Shown piece by piece: positions 7,101-14,591 of a stretch of DNA of 26,776 bases (positions are counted from its first letter, which is position 1; each line of letters starts with the position of its first letter). The notes beneath the pieces are model-generated. The model saw only the letters and a program-made list of their open reading frames with translations. It ran no database searches and was not told where the DNA came from. The position numbers were made by a program, and so were the translations under genes. Origin of the DNA: a virus; the IMG/VR virus record IMGVR_UViG_3300032323_000316, positions 1-26,776 of that record. The stretch is one strand, 5' to 3'.

Positions 7101-7720
7101 GCAAGGGCGGGGGCGCAAAGGAGCCTGTGGTCATACCATTCACTCCCGAGCAAGTACGCTCACGCTTTGCGGCCTTTGACCCATTCCGAAAGACAGCAGC
7201 AACAGCCGCAGCGATGGGTGTGGCCGCACCTGACTTGTTGGCAGAAGAAGCGTCGAAAGAACGTGTCCAAATCTCCGATGATCCGCAAGTGATGGAGCTG
7301 GAGATAAATAAAGCCAAGGGTGGCGCAGTCCACATGCAAGTTGGTGGCATCGTCAACTCGCTGGCCAAGACCGAAGCGTTGGCCAAGCTTGCCAAGCTCA
7401 GGGAAGAGATGGCCACACGTTCCGAAGCAGTCAAGAACCTGACCGCCAAGGACGAGAACAAGTACCTGAGCGACGTTACCCCCAACTCACTGACCAAAGC
7501 TGAGATTGAGGCTGAGATCGCACGCATGAAAGCCCGTGTTCAACCTGAAGTTAAAAAGGCTGACGGTGGCGCAATAGATTTCAACACCACGCCCGATACC
7601 TCCGATAAGGGGCGTATCATGGAAGGTGCTCCATTTAAACATGGTGGTAAAGTCAAGATGACTGCCAACCGCGACGCAATGTTCTTGGAACTGAGCAACA
7701 AGAAGCTCAAAAGGAAATAA
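4142..7720 (+). CDS. Two-module protein: PcfJ-like domain plus ADP-ribosyltransferase-like (polyvalent-type) domain
   Basis: A 1192-residue protein between terminase and portal. The N-terminus has a Gly/Ala amphipathic segment (VDLARGFVAGALGMPGDVES). Residues about 440-515 match the PcfJ-like family around EGDTMGHCVGGYC (472-484, His478/Cys479) with a following beta pair ending PHVTIE. Residues about 650-1014 look like an ADP-ribosyltransferase of phage and plasmid polyvalent proteins: YLHGT at 703-707, a fold-typical segment GTTTPELASSYA, FNGIIDRSGKGG, then Glu994 and the closing RSRFAAFDP at 1006-1014. A motif D/P-x-M-x-LELNxxK..GG recurs at 632-647, 1048-1063 and 1173-1192. DNA around 4640-5140 is AT-richer. 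Possibly an injected effector or head-internal protein. Domain calls are by eye; the activity is unproven. Confidence 0.75.
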   Translation: MADRKPSDDKAAFGVFPQMRGKRSKQDPEAAKNVPVDLARGFVAGALGMPGDVESLVRLPYELITGNESPTFLPTSEDIEKRLPFRSDTPVSRAASGLGILSGGFYTGPGSGARAITAVPKAVKRAGLDFAQSISPVNVIKPKGGNFLTGSVEGALKGLKRNTAAGNDPAEMLNRMRERYTPEEIAKLQEGTMKQHVLDSITDLEKDVALNNWVERNLTNYVKRDMATPEDPVRRLADQGIVHVSPDEVGMNRYRAGAHRSTFGGQREGISEAARAWEDSADVAISPYTVGEIKKAKETGGPLSGLYEPWMDKADEATEIYKASKELHPNYLGFDHIMDVLRQDVASGRIRPDQLNKVSMEQAVRRTYEFDQEMAKKMREAAIKQQEGFPVYKEYPEGYRWIELTTPKNMKLPEGYSVKPDPITNRKTGVVDTNSYRLVDKEGKAVGWGKTEEEAISSGLGEQVLKDALKYEGDTMGHCVGGYCPDVLEGRSRIFSLRDAKGEPHVTIETSPQVDYEQAARLMGVDDPTKGDIARLVAEGRLPSTEKIVQIKGKQNARPISKYDPFTQDFVKSGQWSEVRDLQNTGLRRRDTPEGVKYMNDAEYSDDLLRELGMPPEEGMKRGGVVVSNNPDTMMLELNNHKMAGGGLLKGLAKAVKGTKAPQDKALSLAQQRAALPVEQGGLGLPANNTPEQRAKAMGYIDYLHGTQRMDRLLEGKTLNPRRATSGPMPYGTTTPELASSYATSKADTSRRAMDEGDVRRYFEVAPKDIGVQGFRTPIPVEQAWNFMSPEQKARISNLAPRVGYEDLDQFTGEFIVHPEGVNATLSPSQWDWFMKNEARGNPLTALRNMWYESGQLVDEPEKLGEIYRLAGIEAPISQTNAPWTEAQGVLLGKARITNPIDTSNTEQIAALIEPLKQAFAKDRSRTKAGGPDQWAKDSRYTPKSWVSELEKDIADNKESYVWTSIPDKVTQELIRLGFNGIIDRSGKGGGAKEPVVIPFTPEQVRSRFAAFDPFRKTAATAAAMGVAAPDLLAEEASKERVQISDDPQVMELEINKAKGGAVHMQVGGIVNSLAKTEALAKLAKLREEMATRSEAVKNLTAKDENKYLSDVTPNSLTKAEIEAEIARMKARVQPEVKKADGGAIDFNTTPDTSDKGRIMEGAPFKHGGKVKMTANRDAMFLELSNKKLKRK

Positions 7721-7723
7721 GTT

Positions 7724-10273
7724 ATGGCGATTCAATTCCCGCAAGACCCGAACGCTGGGCGTTTCATTGACGGTCTACAAGACCAGCAAGCCAGTGCAGA
7801 TGAGGGCATGGAGTTTGAGACGCCAACTGACGACGCCGACGTTGAGGAGCTTCCTGACGGCTCAGCCATCGTCCGCATGGAGACGACTGGCCCCATGGAG
7901 GACGCTGACTTCTACGCCAACTTGGCCGACGTGCTCGACCCCTACGATCTGAACAAGATCGCCATGCGCTACATGGACTTGGTCGAGAACGACAAGAAGT
8001 CCCGTGAGGAGCGCGACAAGAAGTACGAGGAAGGCTTGAAGCGCACCGGCATGGGCAACGACGCCCCCGGTGGCGCAACCTTCATGGGCGCATCAAAAGT
8101 GGTACACCCCGCCATGGCTGAGGCTTGCGTTGACTTCGCCAGCCGCGCCATCAAAGAGATGTTCCCGCCTGACGGCCCTACCCGCACCAAGATCTTGGGT
8201 GACGTGGACGAGGAGAAGATCCAGAAGGCCGAGCGCAAGCGCGACTACATGAACTGGCAACTCACCGAGCAGATCGAGGAGTTCCGCGACGAGCAAGAGC
8301 AGCTCCTGACCCAGCTCCCACTGGGCGGCTCTCAGTATATGAAGCTCTGGTACGACGAGAAGAAGAAGCGCCCCTGTGCTGAGTTCATGCCGATTGACAA
8401 CATCCTGTTGCCTTTCGCTGCGGCCAACTTCTACACGGCCCAGCGCGTCACCGAGATGCAGACCATCACCGAGTGGGAGTTCAAGAACCGCATCCGCTCT
8501 GGCCTGTACCGCGACATCGACCTGATCCGTGTCAGCGCAGAGCCAGAGGAGACCCACTCCGAGAAGGCCAACAACAAGATCGAAGGCCGCAAGTACGAGG
8601 ACAACGAGGACGGCCTGCGCAAGGTGTATCACATCTACACATGGCTGGAGCTGGAGGACGACCCACTGACCAACGGTGAGTCCGCCCCCTACATCCTGAT
8701 GATCGACCAGCACGAGAACGAGTGCGTCGGCCTGTACCGTAACTGGGAAGAGGGCGACGAGACCCAGACCAAGCTGGATTGGCTGGTCGAGTTCAAGTTC
8801 ATCCCATGGCGCGGCGCCTACGCTATCGGCCTGCCACAGCTCATTGGTGGCCTCTCAGCGGCCCTTACAGGCTCCTTGCGTGCCTTGCTGGACTCTGCCC
8901 ACATCAACAACGCCGCCACGATGCTCAAGCTCAAGGGCGCCAAGATCTCTGGCCAGTCCCAGCAGGTTGATGTGACTCAGGTCTGCGAGATCGAGGGCGC
9001 TCCCGGCGTGGACGACATCCGCAAGATCGCCATGCCTATGCCGTTCAACCCACCGTCGGCGGTTCTGTTCCAGCTTCTGGGCTGGCTTGACAGCGCAGCC
9101 AAGGGCGTCGTGACCACGGCTGAGGAGAAGATCGCTGACGTGAACTCCAACACACCGGTGGGCACGACTCAGGCTTTGATCGAGCAGGGCGCTGCGGTGT
9201 TCTCTGCCATCCACGCACGCCTGCACGAGTCACAAGGGCGTGTCCTGAAGATACTTGGCCGCTTGAACCGCTGGTACTTGGAAGAGCAGCGCAAGGGCGA
9301 GATCGTTGCTGACCTTGAAATCCGCAAGGAAGACTTCGCATCCAACACGGATGTGATCCCTGTCTCTGACCCGCACATCTTCTCTGAGACCCAGCGCATG
9401 GCCCAAAGCCAAGCGGTGATGTCCATCATGGAGAAGAACCCCGACCTGTTCAACCGCAAGGTGGTGATTGAGCGTTTCTTGAAGCAGATCAAGGTTCCCG
9501 GCATCAATGAACTGATGATCGACGTGCCTGCACCTGAGAAGCGTGACGCCGCCAACGAGAACGTGGCCATGATGCTTGGACAAGCTGCCTTTGCTTACAT
9601 CGAGCAAGACCACCTGTCCCACATCCAAGCCCACTTGGAGTTCTACCAAGACCCGATTTTCGGCTCCAACCCGGTTATGCAGCCGATCATCCTGCCCCGC
9701 ATGATGGAGCACATCAAGCAGCACCTGTCCTTGTGGTACTTGAACCGCATGAACGGCTACGTGACCAAGTCTTTGGGGCGTCAACCCACCGATTACGACA
9801 ATCCACAGATCACGCCGATGGCCGACAAGCTGTTTGCTGGCGCCTCGCAGAACGTCACGCTGGACACTTCCAAGGTTTTTGCCAAGGTTGTGCCGATCAT
9901 GCAGCAGATGGCCCAGCAGATGCAGCAGTTGAAGCAGACACAGACCCCGCCAATGACGCCAGAAGCGCAGGTTTTGCTCCAAACAAGCATGGCCGAGACC
10001 CAACGCTTGACTGCAAAAGACCAAGCGGACAACCAATTGGCTGGAATGAAGCTTCAAAACCAGCAACAACTCGACGCTGCAAAGCTCCAGCAGAACCAGC
10101 AGCAGTTCGACGACGAGCAACAGCTCAAAGCGGCGATGGAAACAGAGAAAAACCTCACGCAAGAGCGCATAGAGTCTGCAAGATTGACGCGAGATGCGGC
10201 AAAACTGCAACAAGAGCAGGTGAAAACTGCAAACATGCTTCAAAAAGAAGCGCAAACCTACCTAGGAAACTGA
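7724..10273 (+). CDS. Portal protein
   Basis: An 849-residue protein directly downstream of the terminase block and upstream of the scaffold, the usual portal position. An acidic N-terminus (about 1-65) leads to a helical domain and a core with ATFMGASKVVHPAMAEACVD (about 118-137), a wing-type region (YMKLWYDEKKKRPCAEFMP), and the stem/crown region with VNSNTPVGTTQALIEQGAA (about 471-489). From about residue 725 on the protein is Gln/Met-rich coiled coil (MQQMAQQMQQLKQ and further KLQQNQQQF-type stretches), resembling the long C-terminal barrel of P22-like portals. The dodecamer would form the DNA channel and the adaptor docking site. AAGGA (7711-7715) lies 8 nt before the ATG. Confidence 0.9.
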   Translation: MAIQFPQDPNAGRFIDGLQDQQASADEGMEFETPTDDADVEELPDGSAIVRMETTGPMEDADFYANLADVLDPYDLNKIAMRYMDLVENDKKSREERDKKYEEGLKRTGMGNDAPGGATFMGASKVVHPAMAEACVDFASRAIKEMFPPDGPTRTKILGDVDEEKIQKAERKRDYMNWQLTEQIEEFRDEQEQLLTQLPLGGSQYMKLWYDEKKKRPCAEFMPIDNILLPFAAANFYTAQRVTEMQTITEWEFKNRIRSGLYRDIDLIRVSAEPEETHSEKANNKIEGRKYEDNEDGLRKVYHIYTWLELEDDPLTNGESAPYILMIDQHENECVGLYRNWEEGDETQTKLDWLVEFKFIPWRGAYAIGLPQLIGGLSAALTGSLRALLDSAHINNAATMLKLKGAKISGQSQQVDVTQVCEIEGAPGVDDIRKIAMPMPFNPPSAVLFQLLGWLDSAAKGVVTTAEEKIADVNSNTPVGTTQALIEQGAAVFSAIHARLHESQGRVLKILGRLNRWYLEEQRKGEIVADLEIRKEDFASNTDVIPVSDPHIFSETQRMAQSQAVMSIMEKNPDLFNRKVVIERFLKQIKVPGINELMIDVPAPEKRDAANENVAMMLGQAAFAYIEQDHLSHIQAHLEFYQDPIFGSNPVMQPIILPRMMEHIKQHLSLWYLNRMNGYVTKSLGRQPTDYDNPQITPMADKLFAGASQNVTLDTSKVFAKVVPIMQQMAQQMQQLKQTQTPPMTPEAQVLLQTSMAETQRLTAKDQADNQLAGMKLQNQQQLDAAKLQQNQQQFDDEQQLKAAMETEKNLTQERIESARLTRDAAKLQQEQVKTANMLQKEAQTYLGN

Positions 10274-10274
10274 A

Positions 10275-10430
10275 ATGGCCACTTCTAACCCCTACCACAA
10301 CGAAGCCGTGCCCATGCACAAGCGTATTGCCGCTGGCGAGAAGCTTGATGGCACATCCCTGAAGTCAAACGGCGGCGCCCAGCCAGCCAAAAAGCAAGGA
10401 GGAGCCCTATCGCAAGCTAAGAAAAAATAA
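10275..10430 (+). CDS. Tiny basic conserved protein
   Basis: A 51-residue gene, easily missed, starting MATSNPYHNEAVPMHKRIAA and ending Gly/Lys-rich (KKQGGALSQAKKK). AGGA at 10264-10267 lies 7 nt before the ATG, the previous stop is 1 nt upstream and the next ATG shares the last base of its TAA (TAATG), so it is tightly coupled. The C-terminal K-x-GG-A pattern resembles motifs in the larger structural-region proteins of this window. Function unknown; it may bind DNA or the portal. Confidence 0.65.
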   Translation: MATSNPYHNEAVPMHKRIAAGEKLDGTSLKSNGGAQPAKKQGGALSQAKKK

Positions 10431-10621
10431 TGTTGTTCAATTTGGGTGATCTGATCGGCGCAATCAAGGCGCGTCAAGCTGAAATAGCTTCTTCCTTAGC
10501 GGCTGGAAATGTCGCGTCATGGGAAACGTACCAACGCACGGTCGGCACAAACTTGGGGCTTCAAGAAACTCTTGACCTCATTAACAAAATGTTAAAGGAA
10601 GATGAAGAAGATGAGCGATAA
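10430..10621 (+). CDS. Small conserved phage protein, helical
   Basis: A 63-residue all-helical protein (LGDLIGAIKARQAEIASSLA, then a second helix ending in an acidic tail). The type is familiar from phage genomes between portal and capsid genes, but I know no function for it. Its ATG overlaps the preceding stop by one base and its stop lies inside the next gene by 11 nt, so translation is probably coupled across all three genes. Low charge bias except the C-terminal KEDEEDER. Confidence 0.65.
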   Translation: MLFNLGDLIGAIKARQAEIASSLAAGNVASWETYQRTVGTNLGLQETLDLINKMLKEDEEDER

Positions 10622-11045
10622 CCCGGAAGTGTTGGAAAACGCTGAAGTTAAGTGGGCATTCCCCGCTGTGAATCCCGGTGCTAAGCCTCTTGGTGGTCGA
10701 ATCTTGGTGCAACTCCGTCGCACTAGGCACAAAACGTCAGGCGCAGGGATTATCTTGGTTGAAGAGACCAAGGAAACCGAGAAGTGGCAGAACATGGTGG
10801 CGAAAGTCATCGAGGTTGGCCCTCTCGCATTCAAAAACCGCGACACGATGCAAGGATGGCCCGAGGGGTCATGGTGCGTCGCAGGCGACTACATCCGTGT
10901 CCCTAAGTGGGGCGGAGATCGTTGGGAAGTGAAGGTTGATGGCGAGGATGATCGTGAAGATCCAGCCTTGTTCATGATCTTGAACGACCACGAAGTCATC
11001 GCCAAAGTTACTGGTGATCCCTTAGCCATGAAAGCCTACCTATGA
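10611..11045 (+). CDS. GroES-like co-chaperonin
   Basis: A 144-residue protein with the GroES fold order. PLGGRILVQLRR (26-37) matches the first strand, TSGAGIILVEETKETEK (42-58) the mobile loop with the Ile47-Ile48-Leu49 tripeptide where GroES has Ile-Val-Leu to dock on GroEL, VAKVIEVGP (63-71) the next strand, then AGDYIRVPK (Cpn10-like turn) and ALFMILNDHEVIAKV near the end, like the closing strands of GroES. Phages T4 (gp31) and RB49 (CocO) encode such proteins for capsid folding; its place between portal and scaffold fits. The ATG at 10602 has its AAGGA only 2 nt away, so 10611 (11 nt) is preferred, though uncertain. Confidence 0.85.
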   Translation: MSDNPEVLENAEVKWAFPAVNPGAKPLGGRILVQLRRTRHKTSGAGIILVEETKETEKWQNMVAKVIEVGPLAFKNRDTMQGWPEGSWCVAGDYIRVPKWGGDRWEVKVDGEDDREDPALFMILNDHEVIAKVTGDPLAMKAYL

Positions 11046-11998
11046 CCACAGAAAACGAATTTGACAAGATTGTTGTTACCGAGTCGGCAGACGGCTCAGC
11101 CGTCATTGATCTGCCAGACAGCATTGAATCGCCTGACAACCAAGATGATGACAACAGCGTAAGCGCTGGTGAGTCTTCCGAGGGCGGTGACGACGATATA
11201 GCCCCCGAAAATGAGTCAGAGTACCAGCGTGCCCGTCGTGAGAAGCGCCGTGCCAAGCGGGATCTGGCCAAGAAGACGGGCGTAGAAAAGGATATGAAGC
11301 TCCAGCTTCTGGAACGCAAGAACCAAGAGTTGATGGAGCGTTTGGCGGTGGTGGAGCGCAAGACCCACTCCGCTGACTTGGCCCGTATTGACAAGGCTAT
11401 CGAAGACCAAGAGCTTCGCCTGCAATACGCCAAGATGAAGATCTCCGAGGCAGCAAGCGCGGCAGACGGCAACGCCATGACCGAAGCGCAGGAAATCATG
11501 TATGACGCACGCCGTCAGATGGAGGCCCTGACCAACTTCAAGAAGGCGGCTGTTGACCCACGCCAAGCCCAAGGAAACGTCCCAGATCCCCGCCTGCAAC
11601 GTCTGGCGGCGAACTGGATGGAGAGGAACGATTGGTACGACCCGAATGGTCGGGATACCGATTCGAAGATTGCAAAGCAGATTGACGAGGGCCTAGTAGC
11701 CGAGGGCTGGAACCCCACCACCCAAGACTACTGGGAGGAGCTTGACAACCGCTTGCAAAAGTACTTACCACACAAGTACAATGACAACACGGGCGTACGT
11801 TCGTCTACAAAGAGACCAAGGAGTGTTGTAACCAGTTCCGGTCGTGAAAGCGTCAACGGCAGCACCAACAGAAACACGTTTGTTTTGCAACCAGAACAAG
11901 TTCGTGCCATGAAGGATGCAGGCTTTTGGGATGACCCCACAAAGCGTGCCAAGATGATTAAGCGATATGCGCAAGAAGCTCGTAACAACTCTTACTAA
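11042..11998 (+). CDS. Scaffolding protein (putative)
   Basis: A 318-residue protein with an acidic disordered N-terminus (many Asp/Ser/Glu to about residue 60), a long coiled coil (about 65-165, rich in Arg/Lys/Glu) and a C-terminal part with WMERNDWYDPNGRD, DYWEELDNRLQKYLP and a basic helical end (MKDAGFWDDPTKRAKMIKRY). This layout, with charged coiled coil and a basic C-terminal helix near the capsid gene, is typical of scaffolding proteins that guide procapsid assembly and leave. It is coupled to the GroES-like gene by ATGA. No protease is fused or seen nearby. Confidence 0.75.
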   Translation: MTTENEFDKIVVTESADGSAVIDLPDSIESPDNQDDDNSVSAGESSEGGDDDIAPENESEYQRARREKRRAKRDLAKKTGVEKDMKLQLLERKNQELMERLAVVERKTHSADLARIDKAIEDQELRLQYAKMKISEAASAADGNAMTEAQEIMYDARRQMEALTNFKKAAVDPRQAQGNVPDPRLQRLAANWMERNDWYDPNGRDTDSKIAKQIDEGLVAEGWNPTTQDYWEELDNRLQKYLPHKYNDNTGVRSSTKRPRSVVTSSGRESVNGSTNRNTFVLQPEQVRAMKDAGFWDDPTKRAKMIKRYAQEARNNSY

Positions 11999-12008
11999 GG
12001 AATCCAGT

Positions 12009-12560
12009 ATGACCGAATCCCGTCTGAAAAAATCTCTGAACGCAGGTGGCCGCAATGATCGCTCAAGCGAGGACGCTAGCCGCGCAGCACCAGAAACAAA
12101 GTTCGCAAGCTCACAGGAACGTCGAAAGATGTGGAGTGATGAATGGAACCAATCAGCTTTGCCAAAAGTACCAGAGTTGCCGGGTTGGCATCTCATTTGG
12201 CTTTCGACCACCAACGCATACGACACCATTGATAAGCGGATGCGACTTGGCTACATTCCCGTGAGAGCGGACGAGATGGCCGGGTTCGACAACTACAAAG
12301 TCAAGGCTGGCGAACACGTTGGGTACATATCATGCAACGAGATGTTGTTGTTCAAATTGCCCATGGATGTCTACCAAGACGTTATGGCGCAACTGCACTA
12401 TGAAGCCCCACTTGAAGAACAGGAAAAAGTCCGTGTTCAAGTTGAGCAACTTCAGGGGCAGCGTGACAGCAGCGGTCGTTCGCTGGTACGGACGGAAGGC
12501 GATGGTCTGGGCAAATTTGACCAGTCTCAATCAAATCGTGCCCCCATTTTTGAGGGCTAA
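12009..12560 (+). CDS. Conserved structural-region protein, function unknown
   Basis: A 183-residue protein starting at the ATG at 12009, with AAGGA (11997-12001) 7 nt upstream, rather than the longer frame from 11967 that runs into the scaffold gene. A disordered basic N-terminus (about 1-40) is followed by a compact domain around LPGWHLIWLSTTNAYDTI and RLGYIPVRADEMAGFDNYK (about 63-110), a strand-rich part (GYISCNEMLLFKLP), a coiled coil (about 135-155) and a disordered tail. The family is familiar from phages just ahead of the capsid gene, but the role is not known to me; a capsid-associated or assembly function is inferred from position. Confidence 0.65.
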   Translation: MTESRLKKSLNAGGRNDRSSEDASRAAPETKFASSQERRKMWSDEWNQSALPKVPELPGWHLIWLSTTNAYDTIDKRMRLGYIPVRADEMAGFDNYKVKAGEHVGYISCNEMLLFKLPMDVYQDVMAQLHYEAPLEEQEKVRVQVEQLQGQRDSSGRSLVRTEGDGLGKFDQSQSNRAPIFEG

Positions 12561-12578
12561 CCTTCAAGGAGTAAGACT

Positions 12579-13154
12579 ATGTCTTCTACAAATGCTCCGT
12601 TTGGTTTGCGTCCTGCCTTCCACCCTTCCGGGCTGGATCGTGCAACGGCTCTTGCTGACGGTATCACCTCGACCTTCGGGTCTAACATCCTCAAAGGCCA
12701 ACCAGTCAAGTATGTGACTGGCGGCGTCATTCAACCTGCTGCCGCAGATGAAGCCTTCGTTGGCGCATTCTCTGGCGTTGAGTTCACTGACACCACTGGT
12801 CGTCGTCGCGTCTCGAACTACTGGCCTGCCTCTACGGCTTACCAGACTGGCTCGTGCATCGCCTATTTCTACGCCGATCCCAACATCGTGTACGAAATTC
12901 AGGCTGACGGCCCCTTGGCCCAAACCTCGATTGGCGACGAAGCCAACTTGAGCAACACCACCGCTGGTTCTGCGACCACTGGTTTGTCCGCTTGCACCTT
13001 GTCGACCACCTTGGTCGGTGCTGGTAACAGCGCTCAAATGCGTATCGTGAACCTCGCTCCGTACCCCGACAACGCTTGGGGTGATTCTTTCACTATTGTC
13101 CGTGCAGTCATCGCCGAATTCCAATTCGCTGGCGCTGCTGGAACAGCAATCTAA
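12579..13154 (+). CDS. Conserved virion protein, possible head decoration or minor capsid protein
   Basis: A 191-residue protein, mostly beta-strand and Gly/Ala/Thr-rich, starting MSSTNAPFGLRPAFHPSGLD. It contains FVGAFSGVEFTDTTGRR (about 60-76), a DPNIVYEIQADG stretch (about 99-110) and a C-terminal PDNAWGDSFTIV. There is no coiled coil or membrane segment. It sits immediately before the capsid gene with a strong AAGGAG (12566-12571). The placement suggests a capsid-stabilising or decoration protein; this is inference. Confidence 0.7.
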   Translation: MSSTNAPFGLRPAFHPSGLDRATALADGITSTFGSNILKGQPVKYVTGGVIQPAAADEAFVGAFSGVEFTDTTGRRRVSNYWPASTAYQTGSCIAYFYADPNIVYEIQADGPLAQTSIGDEANLSNTTAGSATTGLSACTLSTTLVGAGNSAQMRIVNLAPYPDNAWGDSFTIVRAVIAEFQFAGAAGTAI

Positions 13155-13168
13155 GGAGGGAGTGAACC

Positions 13169-14086
13169 ATGGCCGCTCCAATGCGCAGTACCGACTTTCG
13201 TAGCATCGTCGAACCTATCTTGAATGAATGTTTCGACGGTGTCTACGATCAACGTGCCGATGAATGGTCTCGTGTTTTCACGGAACAAGAAGGCATCCCA
13301 CGTAACTACCACGAAGAACCCGTCCTGTACGGCTTCGGCGCTGCTCCCCAGCTTCCTGACGGCACTCCAGTGTCGTATCAGCAAGGTGGCGTGCTGTTCC
13401 TGAAGCGCTATGTGTACAGCGTGTACGGCTTGGCCTTCGCTTTGACCAAAGTTCTGGTTGAAGACGGCGACCATATCCGTATCGGTCAGGTGTACGCCCG
13501 TCACTTGGCTCAGTCCCTGATTGAGACCAAGGAGACTTTGTCTGCCAACGTGCTGAACAACGCCTTCACCGGCGGTCAGTACGCTGGTGGTGACGGCGTC
13601 GCCCTGAACAGCGCTTCTCACCCAATCGTGAGCGGCACTTTCAGCAACTTGCTGTCTACCGCAGCTAACCTGTCCCAGACTTCTCTGGAGCAGATGTTGA
13701 TTCAGATCCGTCAGGCTGTGGACAACAACGGCAAGAAGATTCGTCTGGTTCCACGCCAACTGGTCGTGGCCCCCGGCAACGTCTTCCAAGCTGAAGTTCT
13801 GCTGAAGTCCGTCCTGCGTGCTGGTAACGCAAACAACGACATCAACCCTGTCAAGTCCATCGGCCTGTTGGACGAAGGCGCGGCTGTGTTGTCACGTTTG
13901 ACCAACGCATCGGCATGGTGGGTGCAGACTGACGCTCCAGAAGGCATGAAGCTCTTGATGCGTCGCAAGCTGGAAAAGACCATGGAAGGCGACTTCGAAA
14001 CCGACTCCATGCGCTACAAGGCTACCGAGCGTTACGACGTGGGCTTCACTGACCCACGCGCAATGTACGGCACACCCGGCGTCTAA
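13169..14086 (+). CDS. Major capsid protein (Mu gpT-like, HK97 fold)
   Basis: A 305-residue protein. An N-terminal segment with LNECFDGVYDQRADEWSRVF leads to the core with YVYSVYGLAFALTKVLVEDG, a long helix (LAQSLIETKETLSANVLNNA), SLEQMLIQIRQAVDNNGKKI (about 172-190), LVPRQLVVAPGN and a C-terminal ETDSMRYKATERYDVGFTDP. This ending, with the IRQAVDNNGK pattern, is typical of gpT-type HK97-fold capsid proteins. It has the best ribosome binding site in the window, AAGGAGGG at 13153-13160, 8 nt before the ATG, as expected for the most abundant virion protein. A hairpin follows the stop at 14093-14112. Confidence 0.9.
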   Translation: MAAPMRSTDFRSIVEPILNECFDGVYDQRADEWSRVFTEQEGIPRNYHEEPVLYGFGAAPQLPDGTPVSYQQGGVLFLKRYVYSVYGLAFALTKVLVEDGDHIRIGQVYARHLAQSLIETKETLSANVLNNAFTGGQYAGGDGVALNSASHPIVSGTFSNLLSTAANLSQTSLEQMLIQIRQAVDNNGKKIRLVPRQLVVAPGNVFQAEVLLKSVLRAGNANNDINPVKSIGLLDEGAAVLSRLTNASAWWVQTDAPEGMKLLMRRKLEKTMEGDFETDSMRYKATERYDVGFTDPRAMYGTPGV

Positions 14087-14092
14087 ACCCAA

Positions 14093-14112
14093 GCGGGGGC
14101 TCCGGCCCCTGC
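14093..14112 (+). terminator. GC hairpin with UNCG tetraloop after the capsid gene (no U-tract)
   Basis: Stem of eight pairs, one of them G-U (14093-14100 against 14105-14112), closed by C(TCCG)G, an extra-stable UNCG-type tetraloop. No T-run follows (GCTACAAGG comes next), so it is not a standard intrinsic terminator. More likely it protects the 3' end of, or processes, the capsid mRNA, or acts as a weak pause site. Confidence 0.6.
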
Positions 14113-14131
14113 GCTACAAGGAGAAAAGACA

Positions 14132-14581
14132 ATGGCACAAACCTATTTTGGTTCTACCCTGCGAGCAGGCTCTGGCACGTTGACTGATACTGTGGATGGC
14201 GGCTTCGTCGTCATGACACAGACCACCACTGTGACCACTGTTTCCGCAGGCACGGCTGTTAGCGCATCGCTGACCCTTCCCGCATCCTCGCAAATCATCA
14301 ACATCTTTGTTGACATGGTTCGTGATGAAGTGGTGGGTGGCGGAACCGCTACTACCTTGCCGATCACCGTTGGCACAGTCGCCGCAGGTACACAGTACGT
14401 GTCCTCGACCGACCTGTTCGCTGGTGGCCGCGCAGCAGCATCTTTCACTACCGCTCAGTTGCTGGCGATGTCTGACATTGGTACAAACACCTCTGTCGTC
14501 CTCACCGCCGACCCTAACGGCACGATCAGCACAACACAGGCGATTATTCGCATGACCGTTGTGTATGCTCAGAAAGTCTAA
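14132..14581 (+). CDS. Beta-rich virion protein, unknown
   Basis: A 149-residue, Thr/Ala/Val-rich protein with alternating beta pattern (FVVMTQTTTVTTVSAGTAVS, then IINIFVDMVRDEVVGGGTAT and SVVLTADPNGTISTTQAII). No charged domain or cysteines. It lies directly downstream of the capsid gene hairpin, with AAGGAG at 14118-14123. Composition and placement suggest a small head-surface or head-completion protein, but no family is recognised with confidence. Confidence 0.65.
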   Translation: MAQTYFGSTLRAGSGTLTDTVDGGFVVMTQTTTVTTVSAGTAVSASLTLPASSQIINIFVDMVRDEVVGGGTATTLPITVGTVAAGTQYVSSTDLFAGGRAAASFTTAQLLAMSDIGTNTSVVLTADPNGTISTTQAIIRMTVVYAQKV

Positions 14582-14591
14582 GGAGCGCATC

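Noticed and set aside
9230-10255. Long minus-strand ORF of 341 residues
   Set aside because: It lies antisense to the well supported portal gene, is Leu/His/Val-rich low-complexity translation, and has no convincing ribosome binding site or motif.
10602-10610. Earlier ATG as start of the GroES-like protein
   Set aside because: The AAGGA is only 2 nt from it, too close for normal initiation; the ATG at 10611 is at 11 nt, so it is preferred with reserve.
14093-14112. Hairpin after the capsid gene as a full intrinsic terminator
   Set aside because: The stem is strong but there is no T-run after it, so it is listed only as a hairpin with a possible stabilising role.
2642-14281. KOPS-type GGGNAGGG sites, which would link to the FtsK gamma protein (2642-2649 and 3060-3067 on +; 8176-8183 and 14274-14281 on -)
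   Set aside because: Four were found by eye, against about three expected by chance in both strands of 26.8 kb, with no strand bias, so no enrichment.
14559-14591. Longer start for the Lys/Gly-rich protein
   Set aside because: The upstream ATG overlaps the previous gene, and AAGGAG at 14580-14585 points to the ATG at 14592.
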